From an uncultured Oscillospiraceae bacterium (GTDB taxonomy: Bacteria > Bacillota > Clostridia > Oscillospirales > Oscillospiraceae), in the NCBI GenBank assembly GCA_934636305.1, contig CAKUAM010000033.1, forward strand, positions 1-20,001: DNA of 20,001 nucleotides. Reading direction: 5' to 3'. The first letter of the stretch is position 1; each line of letters opens with the position of its first letter. Shown piece by piece: positions 1 through 7,878 of this stretch. The notes beneath the pieces were generated by a model that saw only the letters and a list, made by a program, of their open reading frames with translations, was not told the origin of the DNA and did no database searches. Position numbers and translations under genes: made by a program.

Positions 1-161
1 AGGGTGTATCTGAAAACCGGAGATGTGACCGGCAGCGAGGAAGTTTCGTGGTGAGCAAGACATTTTTTCGCAGGAATCCTGACGTATTGCAAGGAAAAAT
101 AACGCGGCACGGCACGAAAAGGCCCGCTGTCCGGGGGCGTTGGCAGTTTTCAGATGCCCCC
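1..161 (+). mobile_element. MITE-like palindromic element, copy 1
   Basis: A 161-bp non-coding element that is the reverse complement of the stretch at 12174-12334; by hand alignment about 144 of 161 positions agree with no gaps. It begins with AGGGTGTATCTGAAAAC and ends with the inverted form, which is degraded here (AGTTTTCAGATGCCCCC, two changes from copy 2). The interior is itself an imperfect palindrome centred near the TGACG at about 80-84, so the whole unit can fold as one long hairpin. It contains no convincing gene. Size, terminal inverted repeats and a second copy fit a miniature inverted-repeat transposable element; the transposase that would move it is not in the window. Because the window starts at its first base, a target-site duplication cannot be judged. 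Confidence 0.75.
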
Positions 162-190
162 TGACTGCTGCGGGCGTCTCGCAGCGACGT

Positions 191-1225
191 TTAAATGTGA
201 GAGATCGACCGGGGCATAGAGCAGGAGCTGCGCTGAATCAGCGCAGGCGGATAAAAATAGTCCTGATGGGGCTTGTCCGGATCCTGAATACGGTCAAGCA
301 GCATCTCACAGGCCCGACGGCCCAAAAGCTCAATTGGCTGACGGATTGTGGTCAGCGGGACGGGGCACAGATTGGCAACAAAGCTGTCATCGTAGCCGAC
401 CAGAGAAAGATCATGCGGGATACAGATGCCGCATTCTGCCGCGGCGCGCTGAACGCCGACCGCAATCAGATCGCTGAATGCAAAAATGGCAGTGATATCC
501 TTCTTGAACAATTCCAAAGCGCCGCGGTAGCCGGTTTCGATCTGATAAAGTCCTTCATAGATAAGTGACGCATCATAGGCAATGTTATGCTGCTGCAAAA
601 CGTCCTGGTATCCGGCCAAGCGCCTTTTTGTGCCGTAATCAGAGAAAGCACCTGTGATACAGCCAATGCGGGTATGTCCGAGCCGAACCAGATGCTCCGT
701 CGCCAGATATCCGCCAAGACGGTGGTCGGCAGAGATATAGTCATGATAAACATCATGGATGGCACGATCCAGAATGACATATGGCGTAGCGCAGCTGGAA
801 AGCTTTTGCTGAAGCTGATACAGCTGTTCCGGGCTGTTGTTGACGGATTCCGGCGGCTGGAGTACAAAGCCATCGACACAGCGGCCCTCCAGAAGCGTGA
901 TATTGTCGACACACCTGCTGACCTGCTCGTCGCAGTTGCAGATCAGCAGACTGTAATCATGCAGATAGGCGTTGCGCTCAATGCCCAGGGCCAGCTCCGC
1001 ATAAAACGGGTTGAGCATGTCGGAATAAATCAGACCTATGGTATACGTCTTTCGGGTGACCAGCGAGACGGCAACCTGATTGGGCACATAGTGCAATTGA
1101 TCTGCAGCATCGAAAACACGCTGCCGCGTCTGCTCAGAAACACGGCACTGCTTTCCGCGCAGTACAAGGGAAACCGTGGTTTCAGATACCCCGGCAGCCT
1201 TTGCGACGTCATGAATGGTGACCAC
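191..1225 (-). CDS. LacI-family transcriptional regulator
   Basis: Predicted 344-residue DNA-binding repressor or activator of the divergent catabolic operon. The N-terminus (VTIHDVAKAAGVSETTVSLVL) is the typical LacI helix-turn-helix, followed by the hinge helix (YVPNQVAVSL) and a periplasmic-binding-protein-like effector domain (from about residue 60, beginning YTIGLIYSDMLNPFYAEL) that should bind a sugar, nucleoside or related ligand. I chose the GTG at 1223-1225 because AGGGGGTGG lies 4 bases upstream and translation from there starts directly at the conserved TIHDVA motif; an ATG 14 codons upstream would add a tail with no ribosome site. A minus-strand promoter TTGAAA-17-TAAGAT lies at 1286-1258. 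Family assignment is very secure; the effector is unknown but should be the operon substrate or a breakdown product. Confidence 0.95.
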   Translation of the reverse strand: MVTIHDVAKAAGVSETTVSLVLRGKQCRVSEQTRQRVFDAADQLHYVPNQVAVSLVTRKTYTIGLIYSDMLNPFYAELALGIERNAYLHDYSLLICNCDEQVSRCVDNITLLEGRCVDGFVLQPPESVNNSPEQLYQLQQKLSSCATPYVILDRAIHDVYHDYISADHRLGGYLATEHLVRLGHTRIGCITGAFSDYGTKRRLAGYQDVLQQHNIAYDASLIYEGLYQIETGYRGALELFKKDITAIFAFSDLIAVGVQRAAAECGICIPHDLSLVGYDDSFVANLCPVPLTTIRQPIELLGRRACEMLLDRIQDPDKPHQDYFYPPALIQRSSCSMPRSISHI

Positions 1226-1257
1226 GCATCCACCCCCTGCCAAATTTAATATAATAA

Positions 1258-1286
1258 ATCTTAACATTTACCATTAAAAATTTCAA
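1258..1286 (-). promoter_or_regulatory. Sigma-A promoter for the LacI-family gene
   Basis: On the minus strand, TTGAAA (1286-1281) and TAAGAT (1263-1258) are separated by 17 bp, about 33 bp upstream of the chosen GTG start. The large palindrome at 1295-1336 lies immediately upstream of the -35 box, so the regulator may control its own gene. Confidence 0.6.
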
Positions 1287-1294
1287 TCATAAAG

Positions 1295-1336
1295 TTGATA
1301 TTTGATAGATAAATCGTTTTATCCGTCAAATATCAA
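1295..1336. promoter_or_regulatory. 42-bp palindrome with LacI-type operator core
   Basis: Perfect 11-bp arms TTGATATTTGA (1295-1305) and TCAAATATCAA (1326-1336) share exactly the same centre (between 1315 and 1316) as an inner near-palindrome GATAAATCGTTTTATC (1308-1323). The inner core has the central CG and TAAA/TTTA flanks typical of LacI-family operators and resembles the second site at 1497-1514. It sits between the divergent promoters, so it is a likely regulator binding site; the outer arms might bind a second protein or extend the same contact. Confidence 0.7.
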
Positions 1337-1429
1337 GAGAAGCGGCACAGATACGCGGCATGAGTTCCGCTAATATTGCTAAAATTTTCTCACAAAATTG
1401 TACATAATGCAACAAATTCAAAATGTATA

Positions 1430-1458
1430 TTGACATTTTTCGAGCTTCAGTCTAATAT
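1430..1458 (+). promoter_or_regulatory. Sigma-A promoter of the catabolic operon
   Basis: TTGACA (1430-1435) and TAATAT (1453-1458) with an ideal 17-bp spacer, giving an expected transcript start near 1465 and a leader of about 65 nt before the binding-protein ATG. The -35 is a perfect consensus match, so the operon probably depends on repression rather than activation for control. Confidence 0.8.
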
Positions 1459-1474
1459 GAAATGCAAGAGAGCG

Positions 1475-1486
1475 CGAATATATTCG
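1475..1486. promoter_or_regulatory. 12-bp palindrome in the operon leader
   Basis: CGAATATATTCG is a perfect palindrome starting about 10 bases after the predicted transcript start and 25 bp (centre to centre) upstream of the LacI-type operator. It could be an extra protein site or a chance AT-rich palindrome; nothing else supports it. Confidence 0.3.
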
Positions 1487-1496
1487 TGTTCTAAAA

Positions 1497-1514
1497 TGAA
1501 AAAACGTTTTATCA
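1497..1514. promoter_or_regulatory. LacI-type operator downstream of operon promoter
   Basis: TGAAAAAACGTTTTATCA is an 18-bp near-perfect palindrome (half-sites TGAAAAAAC and TGATAAAAC, one mismatch) with the central CG typical of LacI-family operators. It covers about +33 to +50 of the predicted transcript, where a bound repressor would block elongation, and ends just before the AAAGGAG ribosome site. It is too long for a canonical CcpA cre site, so the adjacent regulator is the best candidate. Confidence 0.75.
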
Positions 1515-1530
1515 AAGGAGTGGAGAAACA

Positions 1531-2961
1531 ATGAAGAAAGTAATTTGTATGTTGCTTGTACTGGTCCTCTGCCTTGGTGCGCTGACTGCATGCGCGTCTA
1601 AGACCAGCGGGACACCGGCGCAGACCGATGAACCCACACAGACGGTGCCTGACGCCACGCAGTCTGAAAACGAAGCAGACAACTCTGGCGAACAGACGTC
1701 CGACGATGGTACCGTTGAGCTCAGCATGTGGTTCTGGGGTTCTACCTCGGAGCAGCAGGCAGCTCTGTCCAAAAACCTTGTCGACAAATTCAACGAGTCG
1801 CATCCCGGTTTCCACATGACTGTTGAGTATCGTTCCTCAGTCAACAAAGATATGGCTGTTGCACTGTCTGCAGGCGAGGGCCCGGACATTGTTTATGAAT
1901 CCTCTCCCTCGCTGGCTCTGAATTACATCCGCGCCGGCAAATACGCCAATCTGGATACCTATGCAGAAAAGTACGGCTGGGCCGACAAACTGCTTGGCTG
2001 CATGTATGATTCCGGCGTCTATGAGGGCTCGCTGTATTCCCTGCCGATGGGCATGAACATCATTGGCATGGTCTACAACAAGAATGTGTTGGAAGAAAAC
2101 GGCTGGGCTGTTCCGACCACAGTTGATGAGCTGACGGCCATTATGGACGAAGCAATGGCAAAGGGCATGTATGGCTCCGTTACCGGCAATAAGGGCTGGC
2201 AGCCGACCAACGAGGACTACACCTCGCTGTTCCTCAACTCCTTCGCTGGCGCTGGCAAGGTGTACGATGCGCTGACCGATCAGACTCCGTGGACAGATGA
2301 TGCACTCGTCGGTGCAATCAACACGTCTGCAGAGTGGTATCAGAAGGGCTATCTCGGCACGGATTACCTGTCTCTCGACTGGGCGGATTCCGCGATGCTG
2401 CTGGCAGAAGGCAGAGCTCCGTTCTACTTTGGGCCGCTGAAGTTCATCCAGAACCTGATGGGCTACGCCGTGGATGATATGGCCGATGCGTTCGGCTTCA
2501 CCGTGTTCCCGGCAGCAGGCGATGTTCCTGCAACTTACACTGTTGGCGCCACCGGCCTGCTGGCGATCAATGCCAACACGCAGTACAAAGACGAATGCGC
2601 AGAGTTCCTCGACATGCTGATGAGCAACGATTTCGTGGAGTCGATGGCGAAGGATTGGCCGGGCTACTGGGCTGTTCCGCTGACAACGCTCGGCGATATT
2701 GACATGAGCCAGTTTGAAGGCCTGTCCAAGATGTTCATGGAAGGCGTTGCCAATGCATGCGACGCAATCAATGCTGGCGATTTTGGCTACTACAACTCCT
2801 CCTATATGCCAGCAGAGGCATTTGACCTGATGTGCATTGTCGATTCCGTCTGGCTGGGTGAAAAGGACGCAGAGAGCTTCATGAAGGAGATTGACGATGC
2901 CTTCCAGAAGGAATATGATGCCGGTGCCTGCCCGATCTGCCCGGCTCCCGCTGCAAAATAA
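1531..2961 (+). CDS. ABC importer solute-binding lipoprotein (SBP family 1)
   Basis: Extracellular substrate-capture protein of a CUT1-type carbohydrate ABC importer, 476 residues. It has a lipoprotein signal (KK, hydrophobic core, then LTAC with the lipidated Cys at 21), a Thr/Gln/Asp-rich linker to about residue 65, and then the family-1 binding fold starting VELSMWFWG; the segment DGPDIVYESSPSL-like pattern near residues 112-125 and LYSLPMGMNIIGMVYNKNVLEENG near 168-191 are typical of maltose/glycerol-phosphate-type binding proteins. Start is an ATG with AAAGGAG 10 bases upstream. It is the first operon gene, followed by a strong hairpin that should favour its message over the permeases. 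Family is secure; the ligand is not readable, but CUT1 proteins usually bind glycosides rather than free nucleosides. Confidence 0.95.
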   Translation: MKKVICMLLVLVLCLGALTACASKTSGTPAQTDEPTQTVPDATQSENEADNSGEQTSDDGTVELSMWFWGSTSEQQAALSKNLVDKFNESHPGFHMTVEYRSSVNKDMAVALSAGEGPDIVYESSPSLALNYIRAGKYANLDTYAEKYGWADKLLGCMYDSGVYEGSLYSLPMGMNIIGMVYNKNVLEENGWAVPTTVDELTAIMDEAMAKGMYGSVTGNKGWQPTNEDYTSLFLNSFAGAGKVYDALTDQTPWTDDALVGAINTSAEWYQKGYLGTDYLSLDWADSAMLLAEGRAPFYFGPLKFIQNLMGYAVDDMADAFGFTVFPAAGDVPATYTVGATGLLAINANTQYKDECAEFLDMLMSNDFVESMAKDWPGYWAVPLTTLGDIDMSQFEGLSKMFMEGVANACDAINAGDFGYYNSSYMPAEAFDLMCIVDSVWLGEKDAESFMKEIDDAFQKEYDAGACPICPAPAAK

Positions 2962-3046
2962 GAAACAAGGACCCAATATTGTCGGCTGCGGCTGGTGATT
3001 GTCTGCATGCAGAAGGTCACCGTTCGCTGAACTGTCCGTCATGGTG

Positions 3047-3081
3047 ATGGTGAGCGCGCCAATGACGCGCTCACCATTTTT
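3047..3081 (+). terminator. Intercistronic hairpin with T-run after the binding-protein gene
   Basis: Perfect 12-bp arms ATGGTGAGCGCG (3047-3058) and CGCGCTCACCAT (3066-3077) with a 7-base loop, followed by five Ts (3077-3081). It lies between the binding-protein gene and the first permease, where a partial terminator or RNA-stabilising structure commonly raises binding-protein levels over the membrane subunits. No separate promoter is visible before the permease, so I expect readthrough. Confidence 0.8.
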
Positions 3082-3112
3082 ATCCAAGCAACAAGAAAGA
3101 GGTGAGCTGTCC

Positions 3113-3994
3113 ATGTCCCTGGAACGGGCGAAACAAAAGCTGCCGTATTACCTGCTGATCCTCCCGGCACTTGCGCTGAGCTTCTGCGTGATCGTGCTGC
3201 CGTCCATTACGACGATTATTTCTTCCTTTACTGACTGGAACGGCATCTCGTCAGAGATGAACTTTGTCGGTTTTTCCAATTACATTGAGCTGATCAACAA
3301 TTCTACATTTATTAAGGCGCTGACGAACAACTGCAAATGGATGGTTATGTATCTGACTGTCCCTGTCGTGCTGGCGATGGTTGCGGCAGTGTGCCTGCTG
3401 CAGAAAAATCGCGGCCGTTCGGCATTTCAGGTGATGTTCCTGCTGCCGTATGTCATCGCACCGATTGCAAATGCGCTGATCTGGCTGAACATGATTTACA
3501 GCCCCGTGACGGGCCTGTTTGGTTTTTTGAAAAATACACTTGGCTGGAGCTTTGTATCTTCTCCGCTGACCTCGACAAAATCAGCGCTTGTCGGCGTTGC
3601 AGTCGTGGACATCTGGCACTATTGGGGATATCTGTGCGTCGTGTTCCTTGCGGCGCTGCGGCAGACACCGAGTGATTATCTGGAGGCAGCAACCGTTGAC
3701 GGGTGCAACGGCTGGCAGCTGTTCCGCTATATTTATTTCCCGAGCATGCTGCCGACGTTCCGGCTGATGATGATTCTTATTGTGATCCAGTCGTTCCTGC
3801 AGTTTGACTACGTTTATCTGCTGACCTCCGGCGGCCCGGCGCATGCCACAGAAATGCTCGGAACCCTGACATATAATTACGCGTTCTCGCTGTTCCAGTT
3901 CGGCAAATCCGCCGCAATTGCCATTATGATGTCCGTGCTTGGCCTGATCGCCTCTGTCATTTATGCACGGATCAACCGCACGGAATCGCAGTAA
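3113..3994 (+). CDS. ABC sugar importer permease (MalF/UgpA type)
   Basis: Membrane subunit of the importer, 293 residues with about six transmembrane segments; the first is LPYYLLILPALALSFCVIV. The cytoplasmic EAA loop that docks the ATPase is visible at residues 190-210 (LEAATVDGCNGWQLFRYIYFP), slightly degenerate at the usual GA and I-x-LP positions. I start it at the ATG 3113 (MSLERAKQK) with AGAGGTGAG upstream; the reading frame is open back to 2999, but that stretch covers the terminator-like hairpin and gives no membrane or domain signal. It is followed 12 bp later by the partner permease. Confidence 0.93.
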   Translation: MSLERAKQKLPYYLLILPALALSFCVIVLPSITTIISSFTDWNGISSEMNFVGFSNYIELINNSTFIKALTNNCKWMVMYLTVPVVLAMVAAVCLLQKNRGRSAFQVMFLLPYVIAPIANALIWLNMIYSPVTGLFGFLKNTLGWSFVSSPLTSTKSALVGVAVVDIWHYWGYLCVVFLAALRQTPSDYLEAATVDGCNGWQLFRYIYFPSMLPTFRLMMILIVIQSFLQFDYVYLLTSGGPAHATEMLGTLTYNYAFSLFQFGKSAAIAIMMSVLGLIASVIYARINRTESQ

Positions 3995-4006
3995 GGGGGT
4001 AGCGGA

Positions 4007-4834
4007 ATGAAACAATCCAAGCTTTCACGCACGCTTATGACAGTGCTGCTGGTCTTTCTGGCAATTGTCTGTATGCTGCCGATGCTGATGGTGCTGATTA
4101 ACAGCTTCAAGACTCATCAGGATATTGTGCGCAACCCGCTGGCCATCCGTTTTTCTGCAGGCTTTGCAAACTATATTAAGGCGTGGCACGACGGAAAATT
4201 TAGCCGCGCGATTTTAAACAGCGTCATCTATACGGGCTGCACCGTTGTGATTGTGCTGCTGTTTGCAACGCTGGCGGCCTATGTAATTGCCGGGCGCAAA
4301 ATCCGCGGCACGTCCGCAATCATGAGCTTTTTCATGGTGACAATGACCATGCCGGTCTATCTGTTCCTTGTGCCGCTCTACCGCGTCTATGCACAGATGA
4401 ACTGGCTGGGCAATCATGTAGCTGTTTCATTTATTCTTGCGGCATGCTCTATGCCGCTTGGCGTCTCGCTGCTGCGATCGTTCTTCATGGGGATTCCGAA
4501 AGAGCTGGAGGAAGCGGCAAGAATTGATGGTGCAGGCACGCTGCAGGTGATCCGGCACATCATCATTCCGCTGCTTTCGCCAGGGCTTGTGACAACAGGC
4601 ATCATCACGGGGCTCAATTCGTGGAATGAATTTCTCGTGTCCTCAACCTTCCTGACCGGGGAAAAGAATTTTACGGCCATGCTGGCGCTGATGAGCCTCA
4701 ACGGCACCAACACCTCCAACCATGGTACAAACATGGCGGCAACGGTCATCATTGTTGCTCCAATCATTGTATTTTTCGTACTGATGCAAAAACGCTTTGT
4801 TGATGGTATTGTCAGCGGCGCAGTGAAAGGATAA
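4007..4834 (+). CDS. ABC sugar importer permease (MalG/UgpE type)
   Basis: Second membrane subunit, 275 residues, about six transmembrane helices starting LMTVLLVFLAIVCMLPMLMVL. The EAA motif is textbook (residues 166-190: ELEEAARIDGAGTLQ then IIIPLLSPG). Start ATG follows AAGGGGGTAGCGGA. It pairs with the preceding permease to form the translocation path. No ATPase gene accompanies them in this operon, as is common for Gram-positive CUT1 systems that share a general MsmK/MsmX-type ATPase. Confidence 0.94.
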   Translation: MKQSKLSRTLMTVLLVFLAIVCMLPMLMVLINSFKTHQDIVRNPLAIRFSAGFANYIKAWHDGKFSRAILNSVIYTGCTVVIVLLFATLAAYVIAGRKIRGTSAIMSFFMVTMTMPVYLFLVPLYRVYAQMNWLGNHVAVSFILAACSMPLGVSLLRSFFMGIPKELEEAARIDGAGTLQVIRHIIIPLLSPGLVTTGIITGLNSWNEFLVSSTFLTGEKNFTAMLALMSLNGTNTSNHGTNMAATVIIVAPIIVFFVLMQKRFVDGIVSGAVKG

Positions 4835-4839
4835 CCTAC

Positions 4840-6951
4840 ATGTTTTTTTCTGAAAAATATAAACAACAGATTTATGCCGGCGTGCTGGGTAAAATGATCG
4901 GTGTCTATCTGGGACGACCGGTGGAGGGCTGGCCGTATCAAACTATCCAGGACCGCTTTGGCGAGATTCCCTACTATGTCAATGATGAGCTTTCTCTGCC
5001 GCTGATTGTGGCCGATGATGACCTGTCCGGCACGTTTGCGTTTTTCCGCGCCATGGAGGATTCCGGATTTGACAAAAATCTTTCCGCCGCCCAGATTGGG
5101 AAGACATGGCTGAACTATATTATTGAAAACCGCTCCATTTTATGGTGGGGTGGCATGGGAAACTCCACCGAACATACCGCCTACCTGAACCTCAAGCGCG
5201 GTATCGCCGCACCGCAGAGCGGCAGCATTGCGCAAAATGGCCCTGTGCTCAGCCAGCAGATCGGCGCGCAGATCTTCATGGATGCATATGCTATGATGTG
5301 CCCGGGCGACCCGGAGCAGGCCAACCGCCTCGTCCGCGCATGCGCGTCTGTCAGCCATGACGGCGTTGCCCTTGACGCCGCCGGTTTCCTGGGTGCATTG
5401 GAGGCGGCAGCATTCGACGAAAAGAATCTTGACCGCCTGTTTGACAGCTGCACACGTTATATCCAGACAGAGCAGCTGCGCGCGCTGGTCGATGATGTGC
5501 GGACTATTTGCGCAGCAGAGCATGACTGGCGCAAGGTGCGGCAGGTGCTTGACAGCCGGTATGGCTATCATCTGTATCCGGGCCCGTGCCACATGATTCC
5601 CAATCACGCAATGGTGCTCGCAGCGATTCTCTGCGCGGGCGACAGCTTCGCCGAGTCGGTCAAAATCGGTGCCTCCGCTGCCTGGGACACGGACTGCAAC
5701 GCCGGCAACGTCGGCTGCTTCAATGGGATTCGGCTGGGGCTTGATGCAATCAGCGAGGGGCCGGACTTCCGCGGGCCGGTTGCAGACCGCCTGCTCGTCA
5801 TCACCTCCGATGGCGGAGAGGGCCTCACCGACGCAGTACGCGAGACGAGAAAGATTGTCCGGGCCGCAGCAAAGACGCGCGGATTGGATGATGGCAATCC
5901 GGCGGCGCGTTATGCCTTTGAATATCCCGGCAGCGTACAGGGCTTCATGCCTTGCCCCTATATCGAGCATCCGAAATGCCCGGTGGTTGTTGCAAACGGG
6001 AGTGAGATTGACGCCGGCGCCGGTTTGCTGATCCGTGTCCAGACATTGGCAGAGGGCGCAAATGCCTTTATCAGCACGGCAACATTCCTGGATATCCAGG
6101 AAGAATACCGCAATTATGAAACATATCTCAGCCCGACACTTTACGCCGGACAGACCGTTACGGTTTGTGTGCGGAGCCTGTCCGGCCCGGGAGCCTCGGT
6201 CCGGCCGTATGTATGGTATGCAGACAGGGATAACCGGCTGCAGAAGGCAGACGGGGCATGGTGCGCTCTGACAGACAGCCTGCAGACCATCACATGGACA
6301 ATCCCGGATAACGGCGGGCTGCCGATCCTGCGGTTTGGTCTGGAGCTGCAGGCCGGAAAACGCTTTGCCGGTGATGTGCTCGTCGAATCCATCGACTGGG
6401 GCAACACGCCGCTGCGGATCGAACAGAAGGGCATCATGATGCGTGACATGTGGGATCTGAACCCGTTCTGGGCAAAAATGTTTGTTGCCAGCGCGCAGAA
6501 TTTTGCGCCGAATCTGAACTGCACATATTGCATCAGCCATAATGAACCAGGCGGACTTGCAACGCTCGGTACACACGATTTTACAGACTACACCGTCTCG
6601 TCCAGGCTGAAATTCAGCCTCCATGAGCGCGGCGGTCTCGTTGCTCGTGCGTGCGGACACCGGCGGTACTATGCAGCAGCATGCTCCGGCGGCGATACCT
6701 TCCAGATTATCTGCTGCTTTGATGACGAGCAGCGCGTGCTGGCGGAGGCCAAGGTGCCCTATGAGCAGTTTGTATCCTATCCCATCAGCCTGCGTGTCAG
6801 GGGAAACGAACTTTGCGCACAATTTGGCGACTGCGTATTGACCGCGCGGGATGAGCAGGCAAAGCTGCCAAACGGCGGCGCCGGGTTCTTTGTTGACAGC
6901 GGCGCAGTATTTATTGATGGATTCCTGCTGACACGGGAGGACGGAATATAA
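4840..6951 (+). CDS. ADP-ribosylglycohydrolase-family protein with C-terminal beta-rich extension
   Basis: Cytoplasmic (no signal peptide), 703 residues. Residues about 8-345 match the DraG/ARH fold, whose members use paired metal ions to cleave N- or O-glycosidic bonds to ADP-ribose. The usual first acidic motif (T-D-D-T) reads DDDLS at 59-63; the second (D-T-D) is intact as AWDTDCNAGN at 281-290. The other half (about 355-703) is not part of the basic family: it looks beta-rich, and residues about 575-700 (HDFTDYTVSSRLKF, GGLVARACGHRRYYA) resemble a LamG/concanavalin-like glycan-binding domain. It starts 5 bp after the permease with GGATAACCTAC before ATG. In E. coli an ARH protein and a PfkB kinase (YegU, YegV) are likewise neighbours. 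Actual substrate unknown; it may not be ADP-ribose. Confidence 0.85.
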   Translation: MFFSEKYKQQIYAGVLGKMIGVYLGRPVEGWPYQTIQDRFGEIPYYVNDELSLPLIVADDDLSGTFAFFRAMEDSGFDKNLSAAQIGKTWLNYIIENRSILWWGGMGNSTEHTAYLNLKRGIAAPQSGSIAQNGPVLSQQIGAQIFMDAYAMMCPGDPEQANRLVRACASVSHDGVALDAAGFLGALEAAAFDEKNLDRLFDSCTRYIQTEQLRALVDDVRTICAAEHDWRKVRQVLDSRYGYHLYPGPCHMIPNHAMVLAAILCAGDSFAESVKIGASAAWDTDCNAGNVGCFNGIRLGLDAISEGPDFRGPVADRLLVITSDGGEGLTDAVRETRKIVRAAAKTRGLDDGNPAARYAFEYPGSVQGFMPCPYIEHPKCPVVVANGSEIDAGAGLLIRVQTLAEGANAFISTATFLDIQEEYRNYETYLSPTLYAGQTVTVCVRSLSGPGASVRPYVWYADRDNRLQKADGAWCALTDSLQTITWTIPDNGGLPILRFGLELQAGKRFAGDVLVESIDWGNTPLRIEQKGIMMRDMWDLNPFWAKMFVASAQNFAPNLNCTYCISHNEPGGLATLGTHDFTDYTVSSRLKFSLHERGGLVARACGHRRYYAAACSGGDTFQIICCFDDEQRVLAEAKVPYEQFVSYPISLRVRGNELCAQFGDCVLTARDEQAKLPNGGAGFFVDSGAVFIDGFLLTREDGI

Positions 6952-6952
6952 A

Positions 6953-7864
6953 ATGGAATATGTAATTGCAACGACAGTTTCTACCGATAAAATCTATCTG
7001 CCGGATGGCACGGTTATCGACGCGCAGCCGGGCAGCGCAGGATTCTATGCACTGGCAGGCGTACGCGTGTTTACCAATCAGGTGACGATTTGCGGCGGTA
7101 TTGGCCCGGAATATCTCTCCCGTCACGGTGCGTGGTATGCCAATAACGGCGTGAGCACAGAGGGGCTGGTTCTGCGCTCCGACGTCACGCCAACCATCGT
7201 AATCCACTATTTCCCGGATGGCTCACGTACGGACGAGCCCAATGTGGGGCTGGAACAGTTCCGTGCGCTCGACCCGTCGCCGGAAGAGGTTTTCCGCTGC
7301 TGCAGCCGGGAAACGAAGGGTGTATATGTATTTAAGGCGCTTGAACGCGATTATCTCGATGCGCTGATCGGCGGGCGGCTGCGCTTCGGCTATAAGCTGA
7401 TGTGGGAAATTTCAGAGGATGCCTGCCAGAAGGAAAACGTGGATGTCATAGAGTCGTATCTCAAATACATTGACGTCTTTTCCATCAACCGCCACGAGGC
7501 CATGCTGCTTTACGGTACAGATAATGAGTCAGAATGCGAAAAGCGTCTGGCCGCCGCATCGCCGAACTGGGTATTTTTCCGGCGCGGGAAGGACGGCGCA
7601 CATATGCTGGCAAACGGCGTCAGCTACGATTGCCCGAGCCTGAAAGATATTCCCGTTGTGGATACAACCGGCGGCGGCAACAGCTCCTCTGGTGCAGTGT
7701 TGTATGCCTGCTGCGAGGGATATTCCCCTAAAATGGCAGGCTGCATGGGCTCGGCAGCGGCGGCTGTAATCCTTGCGCAGTACGGTGTTCCGGCGCAGTA
7801 TACACCAGCCATGAGAGAAACAGCCATGAAGCAGGCGCAAGGCCTGTGCGATGAGGATAAATAA
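6953..7864 (+). CDS. PfkB-family sugar/nucleoside kinase with altered catalytic motif
   Basis: Predicted 303-residue ribokinase-fold protein. The late family signature begins DTTG at 237-240 but continues GGNSSSG where most members have GAGD; the Asp that normally deprotonates the acceptor hydroxyl is Asn243 here. The N-R-x-E motif (NRHE, 179-182) involved in metal/phosphate handling is present, as is the N-terminal Gly-rich substrate loop (GSAGFYALAG, 27-36). A GGGN variant also occurs, as I recall, in the Mak32-like PfkB branch, so it may be a real subfamily rather than a dead enzyme. The ATG is one base after the ARH stop, with GGGAGGA upstream inside that gene, indicating translational coupling. 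Expected role: phosphorylate the sugar released by its neighbours or the intact substrate. Confidence 0.85.
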   Translation: MEYVIATTVSTDKIYLPDGTVIDAQPGSAGFYALAGVRVFTNQVTICGGIGPEYLSRHGAWYANNGVSTEGLVLRSDVTPTIVIHYFPDGSRTDEPNVGLEQFRALDPSPEEVFRCCSRETKGVYVFKALERDYLDALIGGRLRFGYKLMWEISEDACQKENVDVIESYLKYIDVFSINRHEAMLLYGTDNESECEKRLAAASPNWVFFRRGKDGAHMLANGVSYDCPSLKDIPVVDTTGGGNSSSGAVLYACCEGYSPKMAGCMGSAAAAVILAQYGVPAQYTPAMRETAMKQAQGLCDEDK

Positions 7865-7878
7865 AAGGAGACGATATC

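Noticed and set aside
1497..1514. CcpA cre site
   Set aside because: The half-sites are 9 bp each with AAAA/TTTT runs, longer than the 14-16 bp cre pattern, and a dedicated LacI-family gene is adjacent.
1837..3114. 425-codon minus-strand frame opposite the binding-protein gene
   Set aside because: Same shadow behaviour; crosses the intercistronic terminator hairpin and lacks a start signal.
5140..6822. 560-codon open frame on the minus strand opposite the ARH-family gene
   Set aside because: Cys/Ala/Arg-rich translation without domain signature; antisense to a gene with clear family motifs.
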